A DNA stretch of 64,000 bases from Pollutimonas sp. M17 (GTDB lineage: Bacteria > Pseudomonadota > Gammaproteobacteria > Burkholderiales > Burkholderiaceae_B), in the NCBI RefSeq assembly GCF_025836975.1, contig NZ_CP107548.1:2046001-2110000 (forward strand), written 5' to 3'. A program made the translations under genes and the position numbers. Below the pieces are notes generated by a model. That model did not search any database and was not told the DNA's origin. It worked only from the letters and a program-made list of their open reading frames with translations. Shown here piece by piece: positions 8,635 through 18,599 of this stretch (position 1 is the first letter of the stretch; the number at the start of each line of letters is the position of its first letter).

Positions 8635-9887
8635 TGATGCCCTGTTCCAAACAATTTCTGTGCCTTGCGCAGCGCCGCGGCCAGGGCGGCTATGTCTTCC
8701 TGCGTATTGTAGAGCGCCAGCGACGCCCGCGCCGTGCCGGGGATGCCGAAGCGGGTCATCAGGGGCATGGCGCAATGATGACCCGCCCGTATGGCCACGC
8801 CTTCGGTATCCAGTATGGTGCCCAGGTCGTGGGGGTGGATGCCGTCGACCACGAAGGACAGGATGCCGGCCTTGCGCGCGGCGGTGCCGATCAGGCGCAG
8901 GCCGGGCAGGGAAAGCAATTCCTGCGTGCCCATCTCCAGCAGCGCATGCTCGTGCGCCGCAATGGCGTCCAGGCCGATATCGAGCACATAGCGTATGGCC
9001 GCGTCCAGGCCGACGACACCGGCGATGTTGGGCGTGCCCGCCTCGAAGCGCTGCGGCACGTCGGCATAGGTGCTGCGCTCGAAGCTGACGGTGTAGATCA
9101 TGTCGCCGCCGCCTTGCCAGGGCGGCATGTCCTTGAGTATGTCGTAGCGCGCATACAGTGCGCCGATGCCGGTGGGACCGTACAGCTTGTGTCCCGAAAA
9201 GACATAGAAGTCGCAATCGAGGGCCTGCACGTCGACCGCCTGGTGGGCCACCGCCTGGGCGCCGTCGATCAGCACCTTGGCGCCGGCCTCGTGGGCCAGG
9301 CGGGTGATCTCGGCCACCGGATTGATGGTGCCCAGGGCATTGGACACATGGGCCACGCCCACCAGCTTCGTGCGCGCGCCGAGCATGGCGCGGTATTGAT
9401 CCATGTCGAGCTCGCCGTTGTCGGTCACCGGCACGACGCGCAGGCGCGCGCCGGTCTGCTCGCACAGCAGCTGCCAGGGCACGATATTGGAATGATGCTC
9501 CATGCCGGTGATGAGGATCTCGTCGCCTTCCTTCAGCGCCGCCCTGGCCCAGCTATAGGCCACCAGGTTGATGGCTTCGGTCGTGCCCCGCGTAAAGACG
9601 ATTTCCTGGCTGCGCGCCGCATTGAGCAAGCGCCGCACGCTCTCGCGCCCCTGTTCGTACAGGTCGGTGGCATGCTGCGACAGCCAATGCACGCCGCGAT
9701 GGATGTTGGCGTTGGACTGTTCGTAGAAATCGCTTTCGGCCTGGATGACCGCCAGCGGTTTCTGAGTGGTGGCGCCGTTGTCCAGATAGGCCAGCCGGCG
9801 TCCCTTGACCGGACGCGCGAGGATGGGAAAGTCGGCGGCGCGATCCAGCAGTCCCGCCGCGCCGGCCATGCGTATCGGTGCGTTCAT
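8631..9887 (-). CDS. sufS: Cysteine desulfurase SufS
   Basis: PLP enzyme that removes sulfur from L-cysteine for Fe-S cluster assembly; 418 residues. I start it at ATG 9887, one base after the sufD stop; the open frame continues upstream only inside sufD. Motifs: YLDNGATTQKP, RGTTEAINLVAYSW, the PLP-binding FYVFSGHKLYGPTGIGALY (catalytic Lys) and RAGHHCAMPLM with the active-site cysteine. It overlaps sufU by 4 bases. Confidence 0.96.
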   Translation of the reverse strand: MNAPIRMAGAAGLLDRAADFPILARPVKGRRLAYLDNGATTQKPLAVIQAESDFYEQSNANIHRGVHWLSQHATDLYEQGRESVRRLLNAARSQEIVFTRGTTEAINLVAYSWARAALKEGDEILITGMEHHSNIVPWQLLCEQTGARLRVVPVTDNGELDMDQYRAMLGARTKLVGVAHVSNALGTINPVAEITRLAHEAGAKVLIDGAQAVAHQAVDVQALDCDFYVFSGHKLYGPTGIGALYARYDILKDMPPWQGGGDMIYTVSFERSTYADVPQRFEAGTPNIAGVVGLDAAIRYVLDIGLDAIAAHEHALLEMGTQELLSLPGLRLIGTAARKAGILSFVVDGIHPHDLGTILDTEGVAIRAGHHCAMPLMTRFGIPGTARASLALYNTQEDIAALAAALRKAQKLFGTGHQ

Positions 9888-9888
9888 G

Positions 9889-11193
9889 TCAGAATTCCCC
9901 CAGTGCGGCGCCGCCGGGCACCAGCGCCCGTATGGCGGCGATGACCTTGCCGCGCAGCGCCTCGGGTTCGATGCGGTCGACCGACTGGGCCGCGAACGCA
10001 TAGGTCAGCACATTGCGCGCATGCGCTTCGTCCAGGCCGCGCGAACGCAGGTAGAACATGCTGTCTTCATCCAGTTGGCCCACGGTGGCGCCGTGCGCGC
10101 ACTTGACGTCGTCGGCGTAGATTTCCAGTTCGGGCCGCGCATCGGCCTTGGCCAGGCGCGACAGCAGAAGGCTGTCGGAGCGCTGCACGGCGTCGGTCTT
10201 GTCGGCGCCGGGCGCCACCAGAATGCGGCCGCCGAATACGCCCCGCGCCGTATCGCCCAGTATGCCCCGGTAGAACTCGCGGCTGACGCCATGCGGCTTG
10301 GCATGGTCGATCAGCGTGTGGTGGTCGACATGGCGGCGGCCATCCACGTAATACAGGCCGTTCAGCAGGGTCTCGCAATGATCGCCGGCAAAACTGGTGG
10401 AGATGTCGTGGCGCGCCAGGCGGGCGCCGAACGACATGGAATGCGAGTTGTAGACCGAGCCCTTGTCCTGTTCGACGCTGACGGCGCCCAGGTGGAATGC
10501 TTGCGGGTCTTCCTGTTGCAGCTTCAGATGGGTGACATGCGCGTCCGCCGCGAGCTTGGCCCGCGTTACCGCATTGGTCAGGCTGGCGCCGCTGCCCTGC
10601 CCCACGTAATGCTCCATGACGACGGCCCGCGCCGCCGCCTCGGCCACAATGAGGTTGCGCGGGAAGCTGGCCGCCTGCTGGCTGGCCGCAATGAACACGA
10701 GGTGCACGGGCTTGTCCAGCGCGACGCCGCGGGCTAGGCTGATGAAGGCGCCGTCGGCCGCCAGGGCGGTGTTCAATGCGGCGGTGCTGGCCCCTTCGAG
10801 CTCAGTGCCGAAAACGGCTTCGACCTGCTCGGGCACCTGATCCAGCGCTTCGGACAGCGACTGGACCCGGGCTCCCGACGGCAGGGTTCCGACGTCCGAC
10901 AGCTCGGGCGCGTGGCAGCCGTCGATGAAGACCAGCCAATGGCCGGCATCGCTGCCGCGCAGTTCGCTGACCAGTTGGGCCGCCGACGGCTTGCCGGCGT
11001 CCAGGAAAGACTGCTGTTCCAGCGCGGCCAGCGACGTGTGGCGCCATGCCTCCTGGCGGGTGGTGGGCCAGCCTTCGGCGGCGAAGCGCTCGATGGCGCG
11101 CTGGCGCATTGCCGACAGCCAGGGCAGGCGGGAGCCGGCCGAATCGCGCGTACGATCCGCAAAACCGGTCACCCAGGATTGCACCGTGCTCAT
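9889..11193 (-). CDS. sufD: Fe-S cluster assembly protein SufD
   Basis: A 434-residue subunit of the SufBC2D scaffold. Conserved SufD features include the C-terminal beta-helix segments [66 protein letters not shown], the [27 protein letters not shown] motif and helix terminus. The N-terminal ~100 residues form the helical SufD head ([13 protein letters not shown]). Its start overlaps the sufC stop by 4 bases. It acts in the cytoplasm with SufB and SufC. Confidence 0.95.
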   Translation of the reverse strand: MSTVQSWVTGFADRTRDSAGSRLPWLSAMRQRAIERFAAEGWPTTRQEAWRHTSLAALEQQSFLDAGKPSAAQLVSELRGSDAGHWLVFIDGCHAPELSDVGTLPSGARVQSLSEALDQVPEQVEAVFGTELEGASTAALNTALAADGAFISLARGVALDKPVHLVFIAASQQAASFPRNLIVAEAAARAVVMEHYVGQGSGASLTNAVTRAKLAADAHVTHLKLQQEDPQAFHLGAVSVEQDKGSVYNSHSMSFGARLARHDISTSFAGDHCETLLNGLYYVDGRRHVDHHTLIDHAKPHGVSREFYRGILGDTARGVFGGRILVAPGADKTDAVQRSDSLLLSRLAKADARPELEIYADDVKCAHGATVGQLDEDSMFYLRSRGLDEAHARNVLTYAFAAQSVDRIEPEALRGKVIAAIRALVPGGAALGEF

Positions 11194-11957
11194 GCCGCAG
11201 CCCCTTTGCCATCGGCCAGATCCTTGACCCAGCCATAGCCGCGCTCTTCAAGTTCCAGCGCCAGTTCGTGCCCGCCGGAACGGACGATGCGCCCGCCCGC
11301 CAGCACGTGCACGAAATCGGGCACGATGTAGTCCAGCAGGCGTTGATAGTGGGTGATGACGATGAGGGCCCGATCCGGGGAGCGCAGGCGGTTCACGCCA
11401 TCGGCCACGACCTTGAGCGCGTCGATGTCCAGGCCCGAATCAGTTTCGTCCAGGATGGCCAGCTTGGGTTCGAGCAGCGTCATTTGCAGCACTTCGTTGC
11501 GCTTTTTCTCGCCACCCGAGAAGCCTTCGTTCACGGAGCGATAAAGGAATTCCTCTTTCATGCCCACGGTCTTCATTTCGGCCTTGACCTTCTTGATGAA
11601 GTCCATGGCGTCCAGCTCGGGCAGGCCCTGGTGGCGCCGCGTGGCATTCACGGCCGCGCGCAGGAAATAGGCATTGGACACGCCCGGGATCTCGATGGGA
11701 TATTGAAACGCCAGGAACAGCCCGGAACGGGCGCGCTCTTCGATGGGCATGGACAACAGGTCTTGTCCCTGCCATTGCACCGAACCGCTTTCCACCTTGT
11801 AGTCCTCGCGGCCGGCCAGCACTTGCGACAGCGTGCTTTTGCCGGAGCCGTTGGGGCCCATGATGGCGTGGACTTCGCCGGCTTTCACCTCGAGGTTCAA
11901 ACCGCGCAGAATCGCCTTGTCTTCAACCGAGGCGTGCAAATCCTTGATGCTTAGCAT
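11190..11957 (-). CDS. sufC: Fe-S cluster assembly ATPase SufC
   Basis: ABC-type ATPase of the SufBC2D complex; 255 residues, usual length. Walker A is GPNGSGKST, the ABC signature is [11 protein letters not shown] (SufC type), Walker B is [12 protein letters not shown], and the switch histidine lies in [17 protein letters not shown]. No membrane segments. AGGAGAAGTAGT precedes the ATG; sufB ends 12 bases upstream. Confidence 0.97.
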   Translation of the reverse strand: MLSIKDLHASVEDKAILRGLNLEVKAGEVHAIMGPNGSGKSTLSQVLAGREDYKVESGSVQWQGQDLLSMPIEERARSGLFLAFQYPIEIPGVSNAYFLRAAVNATRRHQGLPELDAMDFIKKVKAEMKTVGMKEEFLYRSVNEGFSGGEKKRNEVLQMTLLEPKLAILDETDSGLDIDALKVVADGVNRLRSPDRALIVITHYQRLLDYIVPDFVHVLAGGRIVRSGGHELALELEERGYGWVKDLADGKGAAA

Positions 11958-11969
11958 TACTACTTCTCC

Positions 11970-13469
11970 TTAACCTACGCTGCCTTCCAGACTTACGCCG
12001 AGCAGGTTCTGAGCCTCGACTGCGAATTCCATGGGCAATTCCTTGAAAACTTCCTTGCAAAATCCGTTCACGATCATGGATACGGCGTCTTCCGCCGACA
12101 GGCCGCGCTGCATGGCATAGAACAGCTGGTCTTCGCCTATGCGCGACGCCGTCGCCTCGTGCTCGACGCTGGCCGTGGGGTTCTGCACCTCCATGGTCGG
12201 AAAGGTGTGCGCCGCGCACTTGCTGCCGATCAGCAATGAATCGCATTGCGTGTAGTTGCGCGCGTTCTCGGCCTTGGGCGTGATGCGCACCAGGCCGCGG
12301 TAGGCGTTGCTGCCGTGCCCCGCCGAAATCCCCTTGGAGATGATGGTGCTGCGGGTGTTGCGGCCCATGTGGATCATCTTGGTGCCGGTATCGGCCTGCT
12401 GCCGGTGATTGCTGAGCGCCACGGAATAGAACTCGCCGACGGAATCGTCGCCGCGCAGGACGACGCTGGGATACTTCCAGGTGATGGCCGAACCGGTCTC
12501 GACCTGGGTCCACGAAATGCGCGAACGCGCCCCGCGACAGTCGCCGCGCTTGGTCACGAAGTTATAGATGCCGCCCACGCCGTCCTTGTCGCCGGGATAC
12601 CAGTTCTGGACCGTGGAATACTTGATCTTGGCGTCGTCCAGCGCCACCAGCTCCACCACGGCCGCATGCAGCTGGTTTTCGTCGCGCATGGGCGCCGTAC
12701 AGCCTTCCAGGTAGCTGACCGAGGCGCCTTCCTCGGCGATGATCAGCGTGCGCTCGAACTGCCCGGTGTCTTGCGCATTGATGCGGAAGTAGGTGGACAG
12801 CTCCATGGGACATCGCACCCCTTTCGGGATGAAGACGAAGGACCCGTCGGAGAACACCGCGGAATTCAGCGCGGCATAGAAGTTGTCGCCCGGCGGAACC
12901 ACCGTGCCCAGGTACTTGCGGACCAGGTCCGGGTGTTCCTTGACGGCTTCCGAGAACGAACAGAAGATGACGCCGACTTCGGCCAGCTGCTTGCGGAAGG
13001 TGGTGGCCACCGACACCGAGTCGAACACGGCATCGACCGCCACGCCGGCCAGCCGGGCGCGCTCGTGCAGCGGAACGCCCAGCTTCTCGTAGGTGCGCAG
13101 CAATTCGGGGTCGACTTCGTCCAGGCTCTTGGGGCCGTCCTTCTTGCTTTTGGGCGCGGAGTAATAGCTGATGTCCTGGAAATCGATGGCCGGGAAGCTG
13201 ACCTTGGCCCACTCGGGAAGATCCATGGTCAGCCAGTGGCGGTAAGCCGCCAGGCGCCATTCCAGCATGAATTCCGGTTCGCCCTTCTTGGACGAAAGCA
13301 GCCGTATGGTGTCTTCGGACAAGCCTTTGGGTATGGTCACCGATTCGATCTCGGTCACGAAGCCGGCCGAGTATTCGCGATCGAGGAAGGACTCGATGGC
13401 GTCGTCGCCTCGGGGGGTAACGCCGGGTTCGACTCGGGGTGTAACCCCCGGTTCAGTCACAGAATTCAT
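11970..13469 (-). CDS. sufB: Fe-S cluster assembly scaffold SufB
   Basis: A 499-residue core scaffold subunit. Clear SufB stretches: [76 protein letters not shown], the conserved cysteine and nearby residues in [17 protein letters not shown], and [11 protein letters not shown]. The first ~20 residues are unusual: an imperfect tandem repeat (TEPGVTPR / VEPGVTPR) that mirrors a ~22-base DNA duplication at about 13421-13462. The start overlaps the stop of the upstream regulator (ATGA), so sufB is translationally coupled to it. Confidence 0.96.
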   Translation of the reverse strand: MNSVTEPGVTPRVEPGVTPRGDDAIESFLDREYSAGFVTEIESVTIPKGLSEDTIRLLSSKKGEPEFMLEWRLAAYRHWLTMDLPEWAKVSFPAIDFQDISYYSAPKSKKDGPKSLDEVDPELLRTYEKLGVPLHERARLAGVAVDAVFDSVSVATTFRKQLAEVGVIFCSFSEAVKEHPDLVRKYLGTVVPPGDNFYAALNSAVFSDGSFVFIPKGVRCPMELSTYFRINAQDTGQFERTLIIAEEGASVSYLEGCTAPMRDENQLHAAVVELVALDDAKIKYSTVQNWYPGDKDGVGGIYNFVTKRGDCRGARSRISWTQVETGSAITWKYPSVVLRGDDSVGEFYSVALSNHRQQADTGTKMIHMGRNTRSTIISKGISAGHGSNAYRGLVRITPKAENARNYTQCDSLLIGSKCAAHTFPTMEVQNPTASVEHEATASRIGEDQLFYAMQRGLSAEDAVSMIVNGFCKEVFKELPMEFAVEAQNLLGVSLEGSVG

Positions 13470-13963
13470 TTATGGATACTCCATGTCGTGGGACGTGCCG
13501 CTTGGGTCCTGGCTTTCGACTCGGGCACCGGCTGCGCATTCAGGGGAAATTCAATGGGGGTCGGACGCACCATGTCGGCCACGCTGACGTCTTCGAGCGT
13601 GCGCCGCACGATGGCGTTGATGCGCTGCCAGTTCGTGCGGATGTGGCAGCCGGCTTCGACCGTGCAGGCGCCAGGCGTGGCGGTGCATTCGGTCAGCCCG
13701 AAAGGCTGTTCTTCAAGAGCGTCTATAATCTGGGCGACACTGATCTGGCTGGCGGGCCGCCCAAGGGTATAGCCGCCGCGAGCGCCACGGCTGCTCTTGA
13801 CCAGTTCGTGCTGGCCCAGCAGCTTCAGTATCTTGCTGACCGTGGGCTGGCCCAGGCCCAGCGTGGCGGCCAGGTCGGCCGCGCTGAACACACGGTCCGG
13901 ACAGCCGGCCATATGGGTCAGCAACAGCGTCCCGTAATCTATAATCTTGCTGATACGCAGCAC
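13466..13963 (-). CDS. Rrf2-family SUF operon regulator
   Basis: A 165-residue IscR/SufR-like repressor at the head of the suf operon. It begins with GTG at 13963, preceded by GGAGG at 13969-13973. The winged-helix domain shows [57 protein letters not shown]. The three cluster-ligand cysteines are in [14 protein letters not shown] (spacing C-x7-C-x5-C), suggesting [2Fe-2S] or [4Fe-4S] sensing. The tail beyond residue 130 is basic and low complexity. It probably binds the palindrome just upstream, giving autoregulation of suf. Confidence 0.93.
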   Translation of the reverse strand: MLRISKIIDYGTLLLTHMAGCPDRVFSAADLAATLGLGQPTVSKILKLLGQHELVKSSRGARGGYTLGRPASQISVAQIIDALEEQPFGLTECTATPGACTVEAGCHIRTNWQRINAIVRRTLEDVSVADMVRPTPIEFPLNAQPVPESKARTQAARPTTWSIHK

Positions 13964-13990
13964 CTGCGCCTCCGAATCACTTCATTAGCC

Positions 13991-14022
13991 ATATAGTACT
14001 GCTTTGGTACTATATCAGTCAA
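13991..14022 (-). promoter_or_regulatory. suf promoter with embedded perfect palindrome (operator)
   Basis: Upstream of the Rrf2 gene, ATATAGTAC (13991-13999) and GTACTATAT (14007-14015) form a perfect 9-bp inverted repeat with a 7-base spacer. On the - strand a sigma-70 promoter overlaps it: -35 TTGACT (14017-14022), 18-base spacer, -10 TACTAT (13993-13998). A dimer bound to the palindrome would cover the -10 and the spacer, so repression by blocking polymerase is expected. The -35 overlaps the stop codon of the upstream ABC transporter gene. Confidence 0.8.
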
Positions 14023-15809
14023 GCCGGTTCGTCCTCCACACCCGCCTGCTGCAGCATCCACATCTGCGCATAGCGTCCGCCGCGCAGCAGCAGTTCGCGG
14101 TGCGAGCCTCTCTCCAGCACCCGGCCCTGATCCAGAACGATGATTTCGTCCGCATCCACGATGGTGGACAGGCGGTGGGCGATGATCAGCGTGGTCCTGT
14201 CGCGCGCGATCAGACTGAGCTCTTCCTGGATCGCCCTTTCGGTACGGGTGTCCAGGGCGCTGGTCGCCTCGTCCAGGATGAGGATGGGCGGGTTCTTCAG
14301 CAAGGTCCGGGCAATGGCCACCCGCTGTTTCTCGCCGCCGGAAAGCTTCAGGCCGCGCTCGCCGACCTGCGTCTGATAGCCCTCCGGCAGGGCCATGACG
14401 AAATCATGAATGCTGGCGGCTCGGGCGGCCTGCACGATTTCGTCATGGCTGGCCGTCGGGTTGCCATAGGCGATGTTGTACAGGATGCTGTCGTTGAACA
14501 GCACGGTGTCCTGGGGCACGATGCCTATGTGCTGGCGCAGGCTGGCCTGCGTCAGATCGCGGATGTCTACGCCATTGATCCGGACGGCGCCGGCATCGAC
14601 GTCATAGAAGCGGAACATCAGGCGCGACAGCGTCGATTTTCCCGCCCCCGACGATCCCACCACGGCCAGCGTCCGTCCCGCCGGTATCGTGAAATCCACG
14701 TCGAACAGTATCTGGCGATTGGGTTCATAGCCGAAGTTCACCTTGTCGAACTCAATGCTCGCCTGAGTCGCTTTCAGCTTGCGCGCATCGGGCCTGTCCG
14801 CCACCTCCTCGCCCTGCTCCATCAGGCTGAACATGCGCTCCATATCGGCCAGCGCGTGCTTGATTTCCCGATACACAAAGCCCAGGAAATTCAAGGGCGC
14901 ATACAGCTGCGTCAGATAGGCAGACACCAGCACCACGTCGCCCACCGTCATGGTCTGGCTGACCACGCCCTGGGCCGACAGCCAGAGCAGCAAGGTAATG
15001 CCGAGGGTGATGATGAAGCCCTGCCCCATGTTCAGGAAATTCAGCGACACCTGGTTCTTCACCGCCGAGTCCACCCATTTGCCCAGATTGCGATCGTAGC
15101 GGTCGATCTCGTAACCTTCGTTGCCGAAATACTTGACGGTCTCGTAATTGAGCAAGGCGTCGATGGCCTTGCTGTTGGCCTTGCTGTCCAGGTCGTTCAT
15201 GCTGCGCCGGTACACCATGCGCTTCTCGGTCACCAGCAGGGTAAAGGCGACATAGGCGGCAATGGTGCCTATCGTCACGACCGCGAACATGAAGTCGTAG
15301 CGCCACAGCAGGATCGCCGCGACCATGCCGATCTCGAGCAGCGTCGGCAATATGTTGAACACCATGAAGTTCAGCAGAAAGCCGATGCCCTTGGTGCCGC
15401 GCTCGATGTCACGGCTCAGCCCGCCCGTCTGCCGCTGCATGTGAAAGCGCAGCGACAACGCGAACAAATGCCTGAACAGCCGGGTGGCAATGCGCCGTAT
15501 CGAGCCTTGCGTGACGCGCGCGAACAAGGCATCGCGCAGTTCGCCGAACACGCTGCTGGCCAGGCGGGCGAAACCATAGCCCAGCAAGGCGGCCACCGGC
15601 AGGGCCATCAGCGTGGCCGGTACGCTGAGCTGGTCCACCACCTCTTTCAGGTACAGGGGCAGCACGACGCCGGCGACCTTGGCCGCCACCAGACAGGCCA
15701 GCGCGGCAATGACGCGCCACTTGAATTGCCAGACAAAGGGCAAAAGCGATCTGATGGTCTGAATATCGTTGCGGCGGCTGGGGGCCGGGCCCCTGTGGGT
15801 GAATCTCAT
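14019..15809 (-). CDS. Atm1/HMT-type ABC exporter (fused membrane and ATPase domains)
   Basis: A 596-residue half-transporter. I start it at ATG 15809 (MRFTHRGPAPSRRN); longer open frames run into the end of the lysR gene. Six membrane helices span about residues 40-310. The DALLNYETVKYFGNE motif is typical of Atm1-like exporters of glutathione-type sulfur compounds or metal conjugates. The ATPase has Walker A VGSSGAGKST, Q-loop IGIVPQDTVLFN, signature LSGGEKQRVAIARTLLKNP, Walker B ILILDEATSALD and H-loop IIAHRLSTI. Its position beside the suf operon fits a role in sulfur/Fe-S homeostasis, but that is inference. Confidence 0.88.
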   Translation of the reverse strand: MRFTHRGPAPSRRNDIQTIRSLLPFVWQFKWRVIAALACLVAAKVAGVVLPLYLKEVVDQLSVPATLMALPVAALLGYGFARLASSVFGELRDALFARVTQGSIRRIATRLFRHLFALSLRFHMQRQTGGLSRDIERGTKGIGFLLNFMVFNILPTLLEIGMVAAILLWRYDFMFAVVTIGTIAAYVAFTLLVTEKRMVYRRSMNDLDSKANSKAIDALLNYETVKYFGNEGYEIDRYDRNLGKWVDSAVKNQVSLNFLNMGQGFIITLGITLLLWLSAQGVVSQTMTVGDVVLVSAYLTQLYAPLNFLGFVYREIKHALADMERMFSLMEQGEEVADRPDARKLKATQASIEFDKVNFGYEPNRQILFDVDFTIPAGRTLAVVGSSGAGKSTLSRLMFRFYDVDAGAVRINGVDIRDLTQASLRQHIGIVPQDTVLFNDSILYNIAYGNPTASHDEIVQAARAASIHDFVMALPEGYQTQVGERGLKLSGGEKQRVAIARTLLKNPPILILDEATSALDTRTERAIQEELSLIARDRTTLIIAHRLSTIVDADEIIVLDQGRVLERGSHRELLLRGGRYAQMWMLQQAGVEDEPA

Positions 15810-15852
15810 GAAGTCGCGGTGGAAGTGGCGGCGTCCGACATTGTACGTCGCG

Positions 15853-16752
15853 CTAGGCCCCTGGCACGCTGCCGCGCCGCTCCTGAAGCAGCTCATAAAA
15901 GGCTCGCGCCGCGCTGGACAGGCTTTTTTCGCTGCGGCGTATCAGGTAGAGCGAGCGCTTCAGGCGGCTCTTGCCCGCCAGCGGAATCACCGCGATATCC
16001 GGATGCCGGAACTGGAACAGCGTCATGGAGGGCACCAGGCTGACGCCCAGCCCCGCCGCCACCAGGCCCGTCACGGTGGCCAGGTGATCGACCTCCAGAA
16101 AGGTGTTCAGCCCCCCGAACACCGTGTTGCGCGACAGGCTCTGGCGGATGCTGCTGCCCTTGCCCAGCTGGATGATCGAGCTGCCCTTGAGCTCGCGCAG
16201 ATGCACGGCCGCGCGTCCCGCCAGCGGATGATCGTTGCGGCACACCAGGTGGAAATAGTCTTCGCACAGCGGCTCGGCGGACAGGCCCGCCATATCGCGC
16301 CCCTTGGCCGCCACAGCCATGTCGGCCGAACCCCGGCGGACCATGTCCAGGCACGGCTCCAGCAAGGCGTCATGCAGCTGCAGCTCCACCCCGGGATAGC
16401 GCTCCAGGAACTGCGCATAGATGCCGGGCAGCCAGCCCGCCGCCAGCGAAGGCAGCGCCGCGACCGCGACCCGCCCTTTGCGCTTGGCGACGTGATCGTG
16501 GATGTCTTGCATGACGCCATCCAGATCGTTCAAGAGCCGCAAGGCCGACTCGTTGAACAGCCGCCCCTCGGGCGTCAGCTCGACCCGGCGCGTCGTACGG
16601 TCGAACAGGCGGGCGCCGGCGGCATCCTCCAGCGCCTTGATCAGGGCGCTGAACGCGGGCTGCGTGGTATGGCAGCGCTCAGCCGCTTTGGTGAAGTGGC
16701 GCTCCTGGGCCAGCGCGACGAAGGCGCGCAGTTGGCGGGATGATAAATTCAT
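15853..16752 (-). CDS. LysR-family transcriptional regulator
   Basis: A 299-residue regulator: N-terminal winged helix (RQLRAFVALAQERHFTKAAERCHTTQPAFSALIKALEDAAGARLFDRTTRRVELTPEG in consecutive segments) and a periplasmic-binding-like effector domain (about residues 90-295). It is divergent from the AtuA/Bug cluster, separated by a 96-base AT-rich spacer, the standard LysR layout, so it probably controls that cluster in response to its substrate. Confidence 0.93.
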   Translation of the reverse strand: MNLSSRQLRAFVALAQERHFTKAAERCHTTQPAFSALIKALEDAAGARLFDRTTRRVELTPEGRLFNESALRLLNDLDGVMQDIHDHVAKRKGRVAVAALPSLAAGWLPGIYAQFLERYPGVELQLHDALLEPCLDMVRRGSADMAVAAKGRDMAGLSAEPLCEDYFHLVCRNDHPLAGRAAVHLRELKGSSIIQLGKGSSIRQSLSRNTVFGGLNTFLEVDHLATVTGLVAAGLGVSLVPSMTLFQFRHPDIAVIPLAGKSRLKRSLYLIRRSEKSLSSAARAFYELLQERRGSVPGA

Positions 16753-16848
16753 AAAAATATTGGATCAATAAATAATATATTTCTATTTTACTTATCAATA
16801 TGCGAATTCTATAGTACAGCGGCACATACACGACAGGCATGGAAGGGC
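16753..16848. promoter_or_regulatory. Divergent promoter region between lysR and atuA-like genes
   Basis: A 96-base very A/T-rich spacer in otherwise GC-rich DNA. It should carry both promoters and the LysR binding site. ATTG-GAT-CAAT (about 16759-16769) is a small dyad near the lysR start, and several T-N11-A type candidates exist, none unique. Confidence 0.5.
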
Positions 16849-18198
16849 ATGGAGACGACACCGCTGACCATAGGTTGCGCCACAGGATTTTCGGGTGACC
16901 GCAGCGACGGCGTTCGCCCGGTGGTCGATACCCTGATCCGCGGCGGCGGCCAGGCCCTGATATTCGAGACACTGGCCGAACGCACGCTGGCGCTGTCGCA
17001 ACTGGCCAAGAACAGCGACCCCGAATTGGGCTACGAACCGTTGCTGGCCGAACTGCTGCGGCCGGCGCTGGCCGACTGCCTGCGGCACAAGATACGGATA
17101 GTCAGCAACTTCGGCGCGGCCAATCCCCCCGCCGCCGCCCGGCGCATCAAGCGTCTGGCGCAAGAGCTGGCCGTGCGCGCGCCGCGCATCGCCGTACTGT
17201 CGGGCGATCAATTGAACCGCCCCGAACAGCTGGCCTACCTGCGCGAGCGGCTGGGGCCCGGCTTCGACCAGCTCGACATCGTCAGCGTGAACGCCTACCA
17301 GGGTGCGGTGGAAATCGCCCAGGCCCTGCAAGCCGAAGCCGACATCGTGGTGGCGGGGCGGGTGGCCGATCCCTCGCTGGTGCTGGGGCCCGCGCTGGCG
17401 CATTTCGGCTGGCGGCACGACGATTGGCACCGGCTGGGCTGCGCCACCATGGCGGGCCATTTGCTGGAATGCGGCACGCAGGTCAGCGGCGGCTACTTCG
17501 CCATTCCCGGTCTCAAAGAGATCCCGGACATGGACAATCTGGGCTTTCCAATTGCCCGCATCGACGACTCGGGCGAGTTCTCGGTCGGCAAGGCGGCGGG
17601 CACCGGCGGCGCCGTCACGCTGCAGACCGTCAAAGAGCAACTGCTGTACGAGGTGCACGACCCCGCGGCCTACCTGACGCCCGACGTCGTCGCCGACATC
17701 AGCCGCGTGCGCGTCGCGCAGAACGGGCCTGACCGGGTCGACGTGCGCGGCGTCACCGGCCATCCCCGGCCCGCCACCTTGAAGGTCAATATCTGCTATC
17801 GCGGCGGCTGGCTGGCCGAGGCGGAGATCTCCTACGCCGGCATCCAGGCCGAGGCGCGCGCCCGCCTGGCTGCGGATATCGTCAAGAAACGCATAGGCGG
17901 GCAGTTGAAGCTGCGCATCGACCTGATCGGCGCCGTCAGCATTTTCGGCGACGACGAAGGCCGCTACCTGGGCAGCCAGGCCGCCGGCCAGGCCAGGGAC
18001 GTGCGCCTGCGCATTGCCGCCGCCCATCCCGATAAAGAGACCGCCGCGCGCGTCCTGCGTGAAGTCACCGCGCTGTATACCTGCGGCCCGGCGGGCGGCG
18101 GCGGCGTGCGCACCGCCCTGCGGCCCCGCCTGAACAGCCTGTCCAGCGCCCTGCCCCGGGACCTGGCGCCGGCAAGCTGGACCTTCATGGATGAATAA
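16849..18198 (+). CDS. AtuA-family protein (DUF1446), acyclic-terpene-utilisation-like
   Basis: A 449-residue protein of the AtuA/DUF1446 family. Visible family segments: GCATGFSGDRSD, ETLAERTLAL, IVSNFGAANPPAAA, VAGRVADPSLVLGPALAHFGW and LLECGTQVSGGYFAIPG and the GTGGAVTLQTVKEQLLYE region. AtuA is needed for citronellol/geranyl degradation in Pseudomonas, but its biochemical role is not settled, and here no other atu genes (geranyl-CoA carboxylase) are nearby. The start ATG follows GGCATGGAAGGGC. It overlaps the next gene by 8 bases. Confidence 0.8.
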   Translation: METTPLTIGCATGFSGDRSDGVRPVVDTLIRGGGQALIFETLAERTLALSQLAKNSDPELGYEPLLAELLRPALADCLRHKIRIVSNFGAANPPAAARRIKRLAQELAVRAPRIAVLSGDQLNRPEQLAYLRERLGPGFDQLDIVSVNAYQGAVEIAQALQAEADIVVAGRVADPSLVLGPALAHFGWRHDDWHRLGCATMAGHLLECGTQVSGGYFAIPGLKEIPDMDNLGFPIARIDDSGEFSVGKAAGTGGAVTLQTVKEQLLYEVHDPAAYLTPDVVADISRVRVAQNGPDRVDVRGVTGHPRPATLKVNICYRGGWLAEAEISYAGIQAEARARLAADIVKKRIGGQLKLRIDLIGAVSIFGDDEGRYLGSQAAGQARDVRLRIAAAHPDKETAARVLREVTALYTCGPAGGGGVRTALRPRLNSLSSALPRDLAPASWTFMDE

Positions 18199-18574
18199 GC
18201 CCATGCCCGCCACCGACAACACCGTCATCGTTCCCCTGTACCGCCTTGCGCATAGCCGGACAGGCGACAAGGGGGACATCTCCAACATCAGCGTGATCGC
18301 CTGGAGGCCGGAACTGTTTCCGATACTGGAAGCGCAGCTTACCGAACAGGCGCTGGAAGAATGGTTTGAATTCCGTCGGCCCCGGCGCGTGCGGCGCTAC
18401 CTCATCGCATCCATAGACGCCATGAATTTCGTGCTGGAGGGCATTCTGGACGGAGGCGTGAACGATGCCTTGAACCTGGATACCCACGGCAAAGCATTGT
18501 CCTTCTACCTGCTGGATTTCCCCATCCGGGTCGACAGCGGCCTGGCCGCCACCCTGCCCGACATCCACCCCTGA
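18191..18574 (+). CDS. Small AtuA-associated protein (C-terminal AtuA-like domain as separate gene)
   Basis: A 127-residue protein overlapping the atuA-like gene; ATG 18203 is an alternative start. The segment LYRLAHSRTGDKGDISNISVIAW is the conserved start of the ~100-residue domain often fused to, or encoded next to, DUF1446 proteins. It is probably the partner subunit of the larger protein. No catalytic function is known to me. Confidence 0.72.
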   Translation: MNKPMPATDNTVIVPLYRLAHSRTGDKGDISNISVIAWRPELFPILEAQLTEQALEEWFEFRRPRRVRRYLIASIDAMNFVLEGILDGGVNDALNLDTHGKALSFYLLDFPIRVDSGLAATLPDIHP

Positions 18575-18599
18575 CCCAACCAACCCAAGGAGACAAGCC

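Noticed and set aside
14004-16043. A 679-codon + strand frame opposite the Atm1-type gene.
   Set aside because: Antisense shadow, and it runs through the suf promoter and lysR 3' end.
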